NCBI RefSeq assembly: GCF_001428895.1
Contig: NZ_LMJA01000005.1
Location: 62,001 to 126,000 of the forward strand
DNA length: 64,000 nucleotides
Source of the DNA: Mycobacterium sp. Root265
GTDB taxonomy: Bacteria > Actinomycetota > Actinomycetes > Mycobacteriales > Mycobacteriaceae
Direction: 5' to 3'
Shown here: positions 43,962 to 52,700 of the stretch, piece by piece
How positions within the stretch are numbered: the stretch's first letter is position 1
Layout of the letters: every line of letters begins with the position of its first letter
Program-made: the position numbers and the translations under genes
Notes under the pieces: generated by a model
The model's database searches: none
What the model saw: the letters and a program-made list of their open reading frames with translations, nothing else
What the model was told of the DNA's origin: nothing

Positions 43962-46900
43962 TCACGGCGCCACCCCTTCGGCCTGCAGCAGCGGCAGCCA
44001 CAGCCGCTGCGCGTACTCGTCGAGGCCCACCAGTTCGTCCAGGCCGGGGTCGCGGCCCCACACTCGTGCGATTGCCGGGTCGTCACGATCGTTGCGCCAG
44101 CGGTAGTTTGCCGCTTGCGTCGGGTCGTCGCCGACGTGGCGGGCCCCGGCCCACGCATAGGAGGTCTTGATCGGCAGCGGGAGCGGGCGCCGCCGGCCCT
44201 CGTCGTACATGGCGACGAGATCGCGCAGCAGGACCACGGAGTCGTTCGGGCCGTCCAGGCCCTGGATGCGCGGAGTGGTGCCGCGCGGCGGCCTGCCGAT
44301 GCACACCGCCGACCACTGCTGCCCGCGCTGAGCTGTCAACGCCAGCAACGGAATCCAGGAGGCCAGCAGGTGTTGACCGCCGAGCTTGGAGTAGGTGACG
44401 CTGACCAGCCGATCGGCGAAGACAGAGTTCACCGTCCCGGTGAGCCGTCGCCCCGCCCCGAGGTCGATGTCCACGTCGAATGCCTGGCCGTCGGCGCGAC
44501 GGTAGCGCAGTGCCTCGGCCGCCAGCAGGGCGGCCTGATCGCGCAGCCGCACCGACAGCCGCCAGCCCAGCTTTCCCGGCGGTAGCGTGCCGCGCCGCCA
44601 TTCGGCCTGTTGCGCGTCCTGCGGGGTCATCCCGCGCATGATGTCGCCGAGCATCCGGTCGCCGACCGTCCATTCCTGCAACGCGTCGATCTCGACGGGC
44701 ATCACATCGGACACTCCGTCCACATCCCACGGCAGGGTGTAGTCCAGCGCCCGGAAGAAGCCCTTGACCGGGTTCTTGAAGAACGCGATCAGATCGGCCA
44801 GCGACACGTCGCCGGTCGGGTGTTCGGGCAGTGGACCGGAGATGAAGTCCGGTTGCGGGCCGCGCGTGCCCGCCATCGCGCGGGCGGTGTCGAGCACCGT
44901 CGGGTCGAAGGTGAACGGCGAATCCGGGATCAGCCGGCCCGGCTGCACGTTCTGGACGTCGAAGGGCTGCAAGGGATGCCGGGTCACCAGTTGGTCGACG
45001 GGGCCGGCGGCGGTGGCTTGCAGGGTGTCGAGGAGTTCGGCGATCGGCACCGCGGGGGGCCGCGGCTGCCCGCTGTACTCGTTGGCGCCGGTATAGGTGA
45101 TCACCAGGGTCTGGGTGGCGGCGCCGATCGCGTCGAGCAGGAGTTGGCGGTCCTCGGAGCGGATATCGCGCTCACCGGTCATCGGGTCGCGGGCCAGCGC
45201 ATCGTCACCGTCGACGGCGCCGAGGCGTGGGAAGACTCCATCGTCCAGGCCGACCAGGCACACCACCCGGTGCGGCACCGAGCGCATAGGCACCATCGTG
45301 CACACCGTCAGCGTGCCGGTCCGGAAGTTGGCGCGGGTGGGGCGCCCGGCCAGGTGCCGGTCCAGCAGCGCGCGAATATCGCTGAGGCGCAGCAAGACGG
45401 AGCCTGCGCCCGAGCTCTCGGCGATATCGGCGAACTCGCGTTGCACCTGGGCGGCCGGCCATTCCTCGTCGTCGAAGGCCAGCGCCTCGATACCGTCGGT
45501 GAGTGTCTGCAGCCAGTCGGCAAGGGTGCGGGTACCGCTCATGGCGTGGATGGTGTCCGTGAGCTTCTGCACGAAGTCGGCGAAGCGGCCGGCCAGTTCC
45601 ACCCGGTTGCTGCTGACATCGTCGAGCGGCAGCGTGGTGCCCAGCCAGGCGCGGGAATCGTCGGACATGGCGACCCCGGCGAGTACCCGGTCGACGCCGA
45701 ATCGCCAGGTGTTGTGCAGGAATTCGACGCCGTAGGGTGTCCGGTGCGGCTGGTCGAAGCCCCACCGGATGTTCGCCTCGCGCACCCACCCGGTGACGGC
45801 GTCCAGATCGTCATCGGTGAAGGAGAACCGGGCCCGCACCGGGGCGGCCGAGGCGATGTTGAGCACCTCGCTGGCCCCGGCCCGGCCACCGGCAAGCACC
45901 AGAAGTTGCGCGGCCACCGACAGCAACGGATTCGTCTGCACCAGAGCACGATCGGCCAGCCGCACCCGCAGCCGGTGCGCCGGGTGCGCGTTGCGGACCA
46001 CCTCGCCGAGCCCGAACCCGGCGGTGATCAGGGGTGCGTAGGTCTCGATGTCCGGGCACATGACCAGAATGTCGCGGGGTTCCAACGTGGGGTCGTCGGC
46101 GAGCAGGCCGAGCAGCACCTCGCGGAGGACGTCGATCTGTCGGGCCGGGCCGTGGCAGGCGTGCACCTGGACGGAGCGGTCGGATTCTTGGTGGGTCCGG
46201 CCGTCGGGACGTACCGCGTCGGCGGCGATGTCGGATTGCAGCCAGCCCAGCAGGGTGTCGGGATAGGTTGCGGTGGATAGGTATTCGTCGGTTGTCGGCT
46301 CGGGCAGGGCGCGCTGGAGTTCGCGCAGGTCCCGGCCCAGGGTGGCCAGCAGTGGATGCCCGACATCGCGGTGGCTGGTGTCGTCGCGGCGGGGAATGGC
46401 GCCGCGGCGGCCGGACAGTGCGCGCCACAGGTTGTCACTGGGGTGTGGCAGCCACAGGTGCAGGTCGTGGTGGACGGCCAGCGCGCCCAGCAGTTCGATC
46501 TCGGTGGAGGGCAGCCGGGTGTGCCCGAACAGCGAGATGCGCTCGGGCAGGTCGCTGCGTCCGGCGCGGAGCCGGGCCAGTGTCTCGGCGTGCCGGATGT
46601 GCGGCGCGGGGGCGTCGATGCGCTGGATCAGCCTGTCCCACAAGGGCTGTTGCCAGGACAGGTCGGCGGGCAGGTCGTCCCAGTCGGTGAGCAGCTGGGG
46701 ACGTTGCCGCGCGTAGGAGGCGTAGAGGCCGGCGAGCCGTCGGGCGACGGCGTAGCGACGGCCCTGGCGGAGTTCCCGTTCCTCCGCGGCGGTGTGATGG
46801 CCGAGGTGGGCGGCGAGTGTGGTGCACCAGGGTTCGTCGAGGCTGTCGTCGATGACGTCGAGCAGCGGCCACACCATGGCATCGGCGGCCCACGGGTCGG

Positions 46901-47132
46901 TGGTCGTGGTGCCGGTCAGCTCGGCGATCAGGGAGCGAGGGTTGCGGAACTGCACGCCGGCACAGATGCCGAGGTGGTTGGACAGCCGTTGGCTGAGCCA
47001 GCGCTCGACGCCCTTGGCGGGCACCAGCACCAGTTCGGTGGCGAACGGGTCGGTGAGCGGCTGGGCCAGCATGGCACCCAGTCCATCGGCGAGCTGATCG
47101 GTCCGCTCGGCGCGGTGCAGGTGCAGAGCCAT
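43962..47132 (-). CDS. recC: RecBCD exonuclease subunit RecC
   Basis: 1056 aa from ATG at 47132 (MALHLHRAERTDQL matches RecC). RecC scaffold domains: N-terminal inactive helicase-like part with LVPAKGVERWLSQRLS, ISLFGHTRLPS.E.ELLGAL and ILVMCPDIE; C-terminal inactive nuclease-like part. Recognises Chi and holds RecB and RecD. First gene of the operon; the 219-bp upstream spacer also contains the left arm of an inverted repeat (47231-47284). Confidence 0.94.
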   Translation of the reverse strand: MALHLHRAERTDQLADGLGAMLAQPLTDPFATELVLVPAKGVERWLSQRLSNHLGICAGVQFRNPRSLIAELTGTTTTDPWAADAMVWPLLDVIDDSLDEPWCTTLAAHLGHHTAAEERELRQGRRYAVARRLAGLYASYARQRPQLLTDWDDLPADLSWQQPLWDRLIQRIDAPAPHIRHAETLARLRAGRSDLPERISLFGHTRLPSTEIELLGALAVHHDLHLWLPHPSDNLWRALSGRRGAIPRRDDTSHRDVGHPLLATLGRDLRELQRALPEPTTDEYLSTATYPDTLLGWLQSDIAADAVRPDGRTHQESDRSVQVHACHGPARQIDVLREVLLGLLADDPTLEPRDILVMCPDIETYAPLITAGFGLGEVVRNAHPAHRLRVRLADRALVQTNPLLSVAAQLLVLAGGRAGASEVLNIASAAPVRARFSFTDDDLDAVTGWVREANIRWGFDQPHRTPYGVEFLHNTWRFGVDRVLAGVAMSDDSRAWLGTTLPLDDVSSNRVELAGRFADFVQKLTDTIHAMSGTRTLADWLQTLTDGIEALAFDDEEWPAAQVQREFADIAESSGAGSVLLRLSDIRALLDRHLAGRPTRANFRTGTLTVCTMVPMRSVPHRVVCLVGLDDGVFPRLGAVDGDDALARDPMTGERDIRSEDRQLLLDAIGAATQTLVITYTGANEYSGQPRPPAVPIAELLDTLQATAAGPVDQLVTRHPLQPFDVQNVQPGRLIPDSPFTFDPTVLDTARAMAGTRGPQPDFISGPLPEHPTGDVSLADLIAFFKNPVKGFFRALDYTLPWDVDGVSDVMPVEIDALQEWTVGDRMLGDIMRGMTPQDAQQAEWRRGTLPPGKLGWRLSVRLRDQAALLAAEALRYRRADGQAFDVDIDLGAGRRLTGTVNSVFADRLVSVTYSKLGGQHLLASWIPLLALTAQRGQQWSAVCIGRPPRGTTPRIQGLDGPNDSVVLLRDLVAMYDEGRRRPLPLPIKTSYAWAGARHVGDDPTQAANYRWRNDRDDPAIARVWGRDPGLDELVGLDEYAQRLWLPLLQAEGVAP

Positions 47133-47230
47133 CGAGGTCAGCGTAGTGCGCGGGTGCGACAGCCTCGGGCGGTATCGGCCGTGCGTAGCGCCGAGGAAAG
47201 TTGGTCGCGACCGGCGTGCTGGCGCCGCGT

Positions 47231-47284
47231 CGAAAAAAGGCGGCACTCGAGTTGCCCGCCTATGCGCGACAACCGAGCGACAAC
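47231..47284 (+). repeat. Left arm of long inverted repeat
   Basis: 54 bp, matching the reverse complement of 47690-47742 at about 50 positions with one indel; a central 24-bp block is identical. Contains two GCGACAAC units. A shared TGGCGCCG word just outside both arms extends the similarity further. Lies 99 bp upstream of recC and 67 bp upstream of the 111-aa gene. Confidence 0.85.
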
Positions 47285-47351
47285 CCGGGTGCGCCAGTTG
47301 CAGCGAGCAGCCTGCGAAGCGGTTGTCGGACTCCTCCGGCATCGTGTCGGC

Positions 47352-47687
47352 ATGAAAGCGGAAGCCTTGATGCGGGTGAAGGGGCTAGATCTGCGCTACC
47401 TGCTGAGCTGGTTGTTGGCCGATTCCGGGTCCGCGACCGTGCCGGAATTGGTGGATCGGCTCGCGATGTACGGATTCGACGTCGACGGCCGACCGTCCAA
47501 GACGGTATCGGATGCCTTGCGGTGGGAGGTGCGGCACGGGCGGGTGCGGCAGCACGGTCGGGGCCTGTATGGGCCGGGGCCGACTCCGCGCGCCACCGAG
47601 TACCGAATACATCAGCGGATCATTCGGCTGCGCGTGCAGGCCGGAACACTGGCGAGCGAGCGGGCAGTGATCTCCGGCTACCTCTGA
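47352..47687 (+). CDS. 111-aa winged-helix-like protein framed by inverted repeats
   Basis: 111 aa from ATG at 47352. Residues 28-74 (TVPELVDRLAMYGFDV..RPSKTVSDALRWEV, R-H-G-R-V-R-Q-H-G-R-G-L-Y) have the spacing of a winged helix with a G-R-G-L-Y wing like AbiEi-type antitoxin HTH domains. The C-terminus (ATEYRIHQRIIRLR) is helical and basic. Similar small proteins with the VKGLDLRYLLSWLL start occur in mycobacteria; none has a known role. Both sides carry arms of a 53/54-bp inverted repeat. It could be a small DNA-binding protein acting on those repeats, or cargo of a minimal mobile element. Confidence 0.72.
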   Translation: MKAEALMRVKGLDLRYLLSWLLADSGSATVPELVDRLAMYGFDVDGRPSKTVSDALRWEVRHGRVRQHGRGLYGPGPTPRATEYRIHQRIIRLRVQAGTLASERAVISGYL

Positions 47688-47689
47688 GC

Positions 47690-47742
47690 GTTGTCGCTGG
47701 GTTGTCGCTCATAGGCGGGCAACTCGAGTGCCGACTTTTTCG
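47690..47742 (-). repeat. Right arm of long inverted repeat
   Basis: 53 bp starting 2 bp after the 111-aa gene stop, opposite in orientation to 47231-47284. Contains two GTTGTCGC units and the identical 24-bp core. It sits 60 bp from the echA3 stop, so it may also act as a transcription barrier. Confidence 0.85.
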
Positions 47743-47802
47743 GCGCCAACAGGGCTGCAGGCGCGACCGGCGCGGCCACAGCGCGCCCGCCGATCCCGAA
47801 AA

Positions 47803-48516
47803 TCAGCTCAGCGACATCTTGAACTCGGCCGCCAGACCGTCGATCCCGGCCTGGATCGCCGCCAGAGCCGACGACCGCGCCTTCAGCTTGCTGGCCACGT
47901 GCGACTTCAGGTGCAGCGTCGCCGCATACTCCGCCGCTACTTCCTGAGCTCGCGCCAACACTGCCTCGCGCTCCACGATCTCGTCGAGCCAGCCACCGGC
48001 GATCGCCGCGTCCCCGGCGAACACCGCGGCCACCGACACCGCACGCGAGAAGGCCGGCGCCGTCAGTCGTGCCCGCATGATCTCCAGCGCCGCCACCGGC
48101 AGCGTCATCCCGATCGCGACCTCGTTGGCCTGGCAGCGCGACCGCTCCGAGCCCACTCGATGGTCACCGCTCAGCAGCAGGAAGGACCCCATCGCGATCG
48201 CGGGTCCCGTCGCGGCCATCACCACCGGCGCCGGGAAGGCCAGTGTCCGGATCGCCAATTCGAAACCGCCGGCGAGCATCCCGTGCCCGGCGTCCGCGTC
48301 ACCGGAGGCGAACACGCTCAAATCGAATCCGCCGCTGAACACCCGATCGTTGCCGGCCAGCACCACGGCCTTGACCGTGCCCGCGGCGATATCGGTCTCG
48401 GCCTGATCCAGGGCGGCGTTGATGGCGGCCTGCATGGCCGGCGACAGGGCGTTGACCTTGCCATCGTCGAGCGTGATGGTCGCGACGGCTTCGTGAACAG
48501 CGTAAGTGGCGGTCAT
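47803..48516 (-). CDS. echA3: Enoyl-CoA hydratase/crotonase family protein EchA3
   Basis: 237 aa. Crotonase fold: VFSGGFDL oxyanion-hole segment, MAATGPAIAMGSFLLLSGDHRV, and QANEVAIGMTLP with Glu in the catalytic region. Close in sequence pattern and in location (next to recC) to Rv0632c EchA3. Acts on acyl-CoA thioesters in the cytoplasm; short of a complete pair of catalytic Glu, so hydratase activity is probable but not certain. Single gene here, separated from recC by the inverted-repeat element. Confidence 0.88.
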   Translation of the reverse strand: MTATYAVHEAVATITLDDGKVNALSPAMQAAINAALDQAETDIAAGTVKAVVLAGNDRVFSGGFDLSVFASGDADAGHGMLAGGFELAIRTLAFPAPVVMAATGPAIAMGSFLLLSGDHRVGSERSRCQANEVAIGMTLPVAALEIMRARLTAPAFSRAVSVAAVFAGDAAIAGGWLDEIVEREAVLARAQEVAAEYAATLHLKSHVASKLKARSSALAAIQAGIDGLAAEFKMSLS

Positions 48517-48527
48517 ATGCCCGGACT

Positions 48528-49364
48528 TTACGGAGCGCGGTGCTTAATTCCGATGGCGGGGCTGGAGTGGTGCCGTCCGTTCGACGTCTCGGGCGAGATC
48601 CAGGGGAACTCCAGCTCGGTGGTCTCGTCGGACTGCCGGGTGCGCCAACGGTCCTGGGTCTCGCGCACCGCCCGGTTCATCCGATCGATCTCGGCGCGGA
48701 ACACCTCGGGCTGGGTCTCCTTGGAGGCGTAGTGGAAATACGTGAGCACACTGCGCAGCAGTTCCAGCTTCCGCTTCTCCCGCTTGGCCAGGTCGTGGGT
48801 GGTCATCAGTTCCAGCCGCTGCACCGGCTGCAGGGTCGCCCAGTCCAGCACCACCGCGGCGTCGAACTCGCGGCGTTTACCACCGGCGGGCCGATCTCCG
48901 TAGTACACCGTGCCCTCGAAGCGGGCCCGGATCTGACCGCCGAACTCCTCACGGCTGATCGCCGAATCCCACACAGTTCGCCATTCCTGCCCGGGCGCGA
49001 GTTGGGTGAGTTCGCTGGGCAACCGGAGTTCGGCCACCTCGGGCAGTCCGTCCGCGCGGGCGTCCTCGTAGCGGCCGACCGTCAGCGGATGCGCGAATTC
49101 GAACCTGATGTTGTGCGCCGCGGACTGCCCGAAGTTGCGCACCACGAGTTCGATGACATGCCAGTCCGAGGGGTGCGGTTCCATGTAGACCACCACGTGC
49201 GGCCGCAGCTCATCACTCTTGATCAGGCGATTCCGTTTGAGCGCACGCGCGGTGAACAGCAGCGCACTCAGCCCGAGCGCCAGTCCGGCCCACGCTGCGA
49301 TCGTCAGCCATCCGGCCGACCCCAGGCCGCTCAGATCGGCCCACCGATCCCTAAACCATTCCAC
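48528..49364 (-). CDS. Single-pass membrane protein of unknown function
   Basis: 278 aa. One membrane helix near the N-terminus (about 18-40), then a charged cytoplasmic or extracytoplasmic domain with WRTVWDSAISREEFGGQIRARFEG and a Lys/Arg/Glu-rich helical part. Beta-sandwich-like segments (VIELVVRNFGQSAAHNIRFEF) resemble domains seen in phage or defence-associated membrane proteins. No family assigned. 11 bp upstream of echA3, so probably co-transcribed with it. Confidence 0.75.
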   Translation of the reverse strand: MEWFRDRWADLSGLGSAGWLTIAAWAGLALGLSALLFTARALKRNRLIKSDELRPHVVVYMEPHPSDWHVIELVVRNFGQSAAHNIRFEFAHPLTVGRYEDARADGLPEVAELRLPSELTQLAPGQEWRTVWDSAISREEFGGQIRARFEGTVYYGDRPAGGKRREFDAAVVLDWATLQPVQRLELMTTHDLAKREKRKLELLRSVLTYFHYASKETQPEVFRAEIDRMNRAVRETQDRWRTRQSDETTELEFPWISPETSNGRHHSSPAIGIKHRAP

Positions 49365-49424
49365 CGCGACCTCACCTGATCATCCGATTGCGCCTCGGAC
49401 ATTAGCGCTTCGCTGATGATCGCG

Positions 49425-49445
49425 TAAACCGCAGCGCGCGGTTTA
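49425..49445 (-). terminator. Hairpin downstream of DUF2235-like gene
   Basis: Perfect 8-bp stem (49425-49432 with 49438-49445), 5-base loop, 11 bp past the stop of the gene at 49457. T-rich side is on the minus strand only in part. Confidence 0.55.
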
Positions 49446-49456
49446 GCTGGCGGGGT

Positions 49457-50323
49457 TCAGGATGCGGTGGCGAGTGCCCGTGGCCGCAACGGTGTGGCCG
49501 GTGCGCTCGCCATCAACCGCTCGCCGCGGTCCAGCCAGTCCTGATCGGCCCATTCGACCTGGGCGGGCAGCCGGCGCCAGTACCGCGGATGCGCCCGCAC
49601 GTGCATCTGGACGCTGGCGTGCACGACGGCGTCCTGGGGCAGCCGGCGTAGCCCCATGTTCAGTGCCGAGCTTTCCGACTCGGCATGCGCAGAAGGTGCG
49701 CGGTCCACCCGCAACCCGGCCTGCTCGGCGCCGTCGAGCATCCAGTCGAGCGTCAGTGGGCTGGAGACGATGTCGCGGTGCGAGCCGCGGAACCACACCT
49801 CGTCCACACCCTCGACGCGCTGCAGGTTCGGTGCGCCGTCGATGGCCACCGCGTGGCGGCCCGCGATCACGTTGACCGGCCCGGCGGTCCCGCGGATGCG
49901 GGTGGAATCCCACAGGCCCAGGAAGCGGACCGGCAGCGTGATGTCGTCGTGCTCGGCCAGGCCGGCCGCGACCTCGGTGACGTGACGCCACTCCTGTGCG
50001 GTGCGGGTGGTGCGCGGCAGCGCGTAGGTGGACAGCATGTAGCTGCGCAGTTCGCCGTCGAGCACACCGATGGTGCCCAGCAGGCGGGTCAGCGCCTGGG
50101 CGCAGGCCGCGCCGCTACCGGCGCCGAAGACGTAGACGTTGTCACCGGGATGCCAGTGATCGACGAGGTGCGTGTAGGCCGAGGCGACCGATGCGCGGGC
50201 GTCCTCGGGACGCCGGTTGGTGTATTGCCGCCAGCCGACCTGTCCGGCGTGGTCGACGAGCCGGAAGAGGGCCGTGGCATTGCTTTCCCCGGAGTGGTCG
50301 AAACACAACACGATGTTCTTCAT
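49457..50323 (-). CDS. DUF2235-like alpha/beta hydrolase with altered nucleophile elbow
   Basis: 288 aa from ATG at 50323 (an in-frame start 105 bp upstream lacks a ribosome-binding site). Order fits DUF2235: N-terminal K-N-I-V-L-C-F-D-H-S-G, central VYVFGAGSGAACAQALTRLLG, ALPRTTRTAQEW, VRFLGLWDST and VDEVWFRGSHRDI. In typical members the elbow is G-F-S-R-G-A; here G-A-G-S-G-A, so Gly occupies the nucleophile position and Ser is shifted by one. The N-terminal D-G-T is D-H-S. Either catalysis is lost or Ser works from the shifted site. Cytoplasmic; role unknown. Confidence 0.78.
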   Translation of the reverse strand: MKNIVLCFDHSGESNATALFRLVDHAGQVGWRQYTNRRPEDARASVASAYTHLVDHWHPGDNVYVFGAGSGAACAQALTRLLGTIGVLDGELRSYMLSTYALPRTTRTAQEWRHVTEVAAGLAEHDDITLPVRFLGLWDSTRIRGTAGPVNVIAGRHAVAIDGAPNLQRVEGVDEVWFRGSHRDIVSSPLTLDWMLDGAEQAGLRVDRAPSAHAESESSALNMGLRRLPQDAVVHASVQMHVRAHPRYWRRLPAQVEWADQDWLDRGERLMASAPATPLRPRALATAS

Positions 50324-50521
50324 GGCCACCCCCGGCGATGCAACGCAAACGATCTCTAGCGAACAATTCTGCCAACACGCCTCCCAGCTACCAAGGCGTA
50401 ATCTCGCTGAAGAGTCGTCAGTATTCAACGAATTTCAGCGTCAGAAGGCTAACTTGCCGCGGAATCGGTTGTCTGTCCACCAAATGACGTACACCGTCAA
50501 TTGTTTGCAGGCAACTTCGGG

Positions 50522-51622
50522 TCAGGAAAGCGGCAGAACCGCGCCCGCGCTGGCCAGGTCGCCGTGGACCTGCAGGGACTCCGGAGCCGTACCGGGCGGA
50601 ACGTCGTAGGCGAAGGCGACGTCGACAGGTTGGCCCGGGTACAGCACCGCCGAGATGCCACCGAGGTAGAACGTGCTCTCGGTTTCGGTGTTGTAGGTTT
50701 GCCCGCCGGCGTTGAGTACCTGCTGGTCGGCGAGGAACGTGGCCGGCAGTGCACCGTTGTTGAGCAGTGTCAGGCGCACGACGACGAACTCGCCGGAGGC
50801 CGTCTTGGTGAGCATCTCGTTGTCGACGGCCGACACGGTCGGGGTGACCTCCACACCGTTGCTGGTGATGGTGACTTCGCCGTCGGCGACCTGTCCGCCT
50901 GCGCCGGTGACCTCGCCGGCGGTGGTCTCGGTGGGGTCGGTGGAATCCGTTGCGGGGGCGGTCGTCCCAGCAGTCTCGGTGGTCCCGTCAGCCCCGGTGG
51001 CCTCAGTCGCGCCGGTGCCGGGATCGGCGAAGGCGAACGCCCACACCAGCACCGCCACCAGCACGATGAGCAGTCCGCCGACGCCGATGAGGTAGCCCTT
51101 GAGCGGACCGGACGGGCCGGACGCAGGCTCGGCCGGCGGTGCGGTGGCCGCGAACGCGAGGGCTTCGGGCGGCGGCGGAGCCGTCGGGACCGCCGCGGCG
51201 GGCGGTTCGGGCAGCTTCACCACGGCGGTGGGCTGATCCTGATCGACGAGTCCGACGACGGTGGTCGTCTGATCTTCGGCCGTTTCCGGCTCGTCGACGG
51301 CGGCGGGCTCGACCTCTGGCTCGATCTGCTCGCCCGCTTCGGCGGGCTCCTCGACCGCCTCGGGCTCGGACGCGGCGTCCGGCTCGGGGGCTTCGACCTC
51401 GCTGACCGGCTCGGCCTTACCGGCCTCTTCCCAGGACGGCATCGTCATGTCCTCGGGCCACGGCGGCAGCTCCGAGGGCCATGCGGAAGTCTCTTCGGTG
51501 GACGCAGACGCATCGGAAGCCTCGGGGCCGTGATCACTCCACGTGGCACCGTCCCAATAGCGTTGACCCCCGGATCCGTCGGGATCGGGGTACCAGCCGG
51601 CCGTGGTCGGCGGTGTCGTCAT
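50522..51622 (-). CDS. DUF2510/DUF4352-type membrane protein
   Basis: 366 aa from ATG at 51622 with GGGAGGAAA upstream. N-terminal DUF2510 module GWYPDPDGSGGQRYWDGATW (9-28), then a long Glu/Pro/Ala acidic linker, one membrane helix (about 190-212), a Thr/Gly-rich stalk, and an extracytoplasmic DUF4352-like domain (about 250-366: VVVRLTLLNNGALPATFLAD, YPGQPVDVAFAYDVPPG). Position between echA3 and the glyoxalase-II-like gene corresponds to Rv0633c in M. tuberculosis. Function unknown. Confidence 0.85.
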   Translation of the reverse strand: MTTPPTTAGWYPDPDGSGGQRYWDGATWSDHGPEASDASASTEETSAWPSELPPWPEDMTMPSWEEAGKAEPVSEVEAPEPDAASEPEAVEEPAEAGEQIEPEVEPAAVDEPETAEDQTTTVVGLVDQDQPTAVVKLPEPPAAAVPTAPPPPEALAFAATAPPAEPASGPSGPLKGYLIGVGGLLIVLVAVLVWAFAFADPGTGATEATGADGTTETAGTTAPATDSTDPTETTAGEVTGAGGQVADGEVTITSNGVEVTPTVSAVDNEMLTKTASGEFVVVRLTLLNNGALPATFLADQQVLNAGGQTYNTETESTFYLGGISAVLYPGQPVDVAFAYDVPPGTAPESLQVHGDLASAGAVLPLS

Positions 51623-51722
51623 GCGGGGTTTCCTCCCTATGCGCGCCACCGGGGCGCTGTGACCTCGCAGAATAGTCCAGGCGGAGGTACGCCGCGAGAG
51701 TATTGCGGGTCGGGCGGCGCTG

Positions 51723-52442
51723 TCAGCCGCCCATCAGCATGCGCCACTGGTCCAGATTGCTGGCGCGGTAGACGTAATTGGACCGCTTCACATCCGAAAG
51801 CGGGGCACTCGGTTCCGTCGAGTACCAGTGGCCTGGGAAGACGGTCGGATCGCCCGTCAGTGTGGACAGCGCCTGCAGACTGCGGAACATGTCGTCGACG
51901 TTGCCGCCCGGGAAATCGGTGCGCCCGCAGCCCTCCAGGAACAGCGTGTCCCCGGCGACCAGTCGTCCGTCCAGCAGGAAGCACTGGCTGCCCGGGGTGT
52001 GCCCGGGAGTGTGCAGCAGTTCGATGTCGATATCGCCGACGTTGACCTTGTCGCCGTGCTCGTGAGCGGTCAGATCACTCATGGCGATCCCGGTGACCTG
52101 TGAAACCCATTCGGCCTCAAGCGCATTCACGTGCACCGGCACGCTGACGCGCTCCAGCAGCTCGGCCACGCCGGCCAGCGTGAAGCCCATCATGGTGCCG
52201 CCGACGTGGTCGGGGTGGTGGTGGCTCACCAGCACACCGGAGAGGTGCATGCCGTCGGCCTCGAGTGCGTCGACGAGCTCGCCTGCCGAGTACGCGGGGT
52301 CCACCACCATGGCGTCACCGGTTTCCCGGTCGCCGATCAGGTAGGCGAAGTTGCGCATCTGCTGGGCAATCGGGTCGGCGGCCGCGAAATCGCGACCCGA
52401 GAGCAGCTGGCGGAAGTACAGGCGATCTGCGTCGGAAGCCAT
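51723..52442 (-). CDS. Metallo-beta-lactamase-fold hydrolase (glyoxalase II-like)
   Basis: 239 aa. Metal-binding motif H74-H-H76-P-D78-H79, then LLHTPGHTPGSQC, VAGDTLF with the bridging Asp and FPGHW. The fold is that of glyoxalase II / persulfide dioxygenase enzymes; the short C-terminus lacks the glutathione-binding helical domain, as expected for a mycobacterium using mycothiol. Substrate probably a thioester or persulfide. Corresponds in place to Rv0634c. Confidence 0.9.
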   Translation of the reverse strand: MASDADRLYFRQLLSGRDFAAADPIAQQMRNFAYLIGDRETGDAMVVDPAYSAGELVDALEADGMHLSGVLVSHHHPDHVGGTMMGFTLAGVAELLERVSVPVHVNALEAEWVSQVTGIAMSDLTAHEHGDKVNVGDIDIELLHTPGHTPGSQCFLLDGRLVAGDTLFLEGCGRTDFPGGNVDDMFRSLQALSTLTGDPTVFPGHWYSTEPSAPLSDVKRSNYVYRASNLDQWRMLMGG

Positions 52443-52659
52443 GGCGACACTCTAGGGGGACGTGCCTGGGCGTCGAAAATCCCAGTTACGTGCGGCGCGC
52501 GCCGTGCACCGCCGAGCGGGGCAGCCGCCCGGCACGGGAATGCTCGGAGAGGTGGTCGCCGTCGAGGCGATGGCCACCTTGGGTCGGAATCTGGCCAACT
52601 GCGCAATACCCGCTGGTGCAAAAACCGCACGAAATCGGGTGTTTAAGGGCACAGCCGTT

Positions 52660-52690
52660 AAATCTCGTATTTGACATGCAGGATTTGTAG
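52660..52690 (+). promoter_or_regulatory. Candidate NsrR operator / promoter of nsrR-hmp
   Basis: AAAT-n5-ATTT at 52660-52672, overlapping TTGACA (52671-52676) and followed by ATGCAGGATTT, resembles the AT-rich double half-sites used by NsrR. It sits 11-41 bp before the nsrR ATG. The match is weak by eye. Confidence 0.3.
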
Positions 52691-52700
52691 CGTCAGTCCC

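Noticed and set aside
40762-46280. Long plus-strand open frames opposite recB and recC (three of about 500-560 codons)
   Set aside because: They are antisense frames in GC-rich coding DNA, with His/Gly/Arg/Gln-rich content, no motifs and no ribosome-binding sites, while the minus strand encodes clear RecB and RecC.
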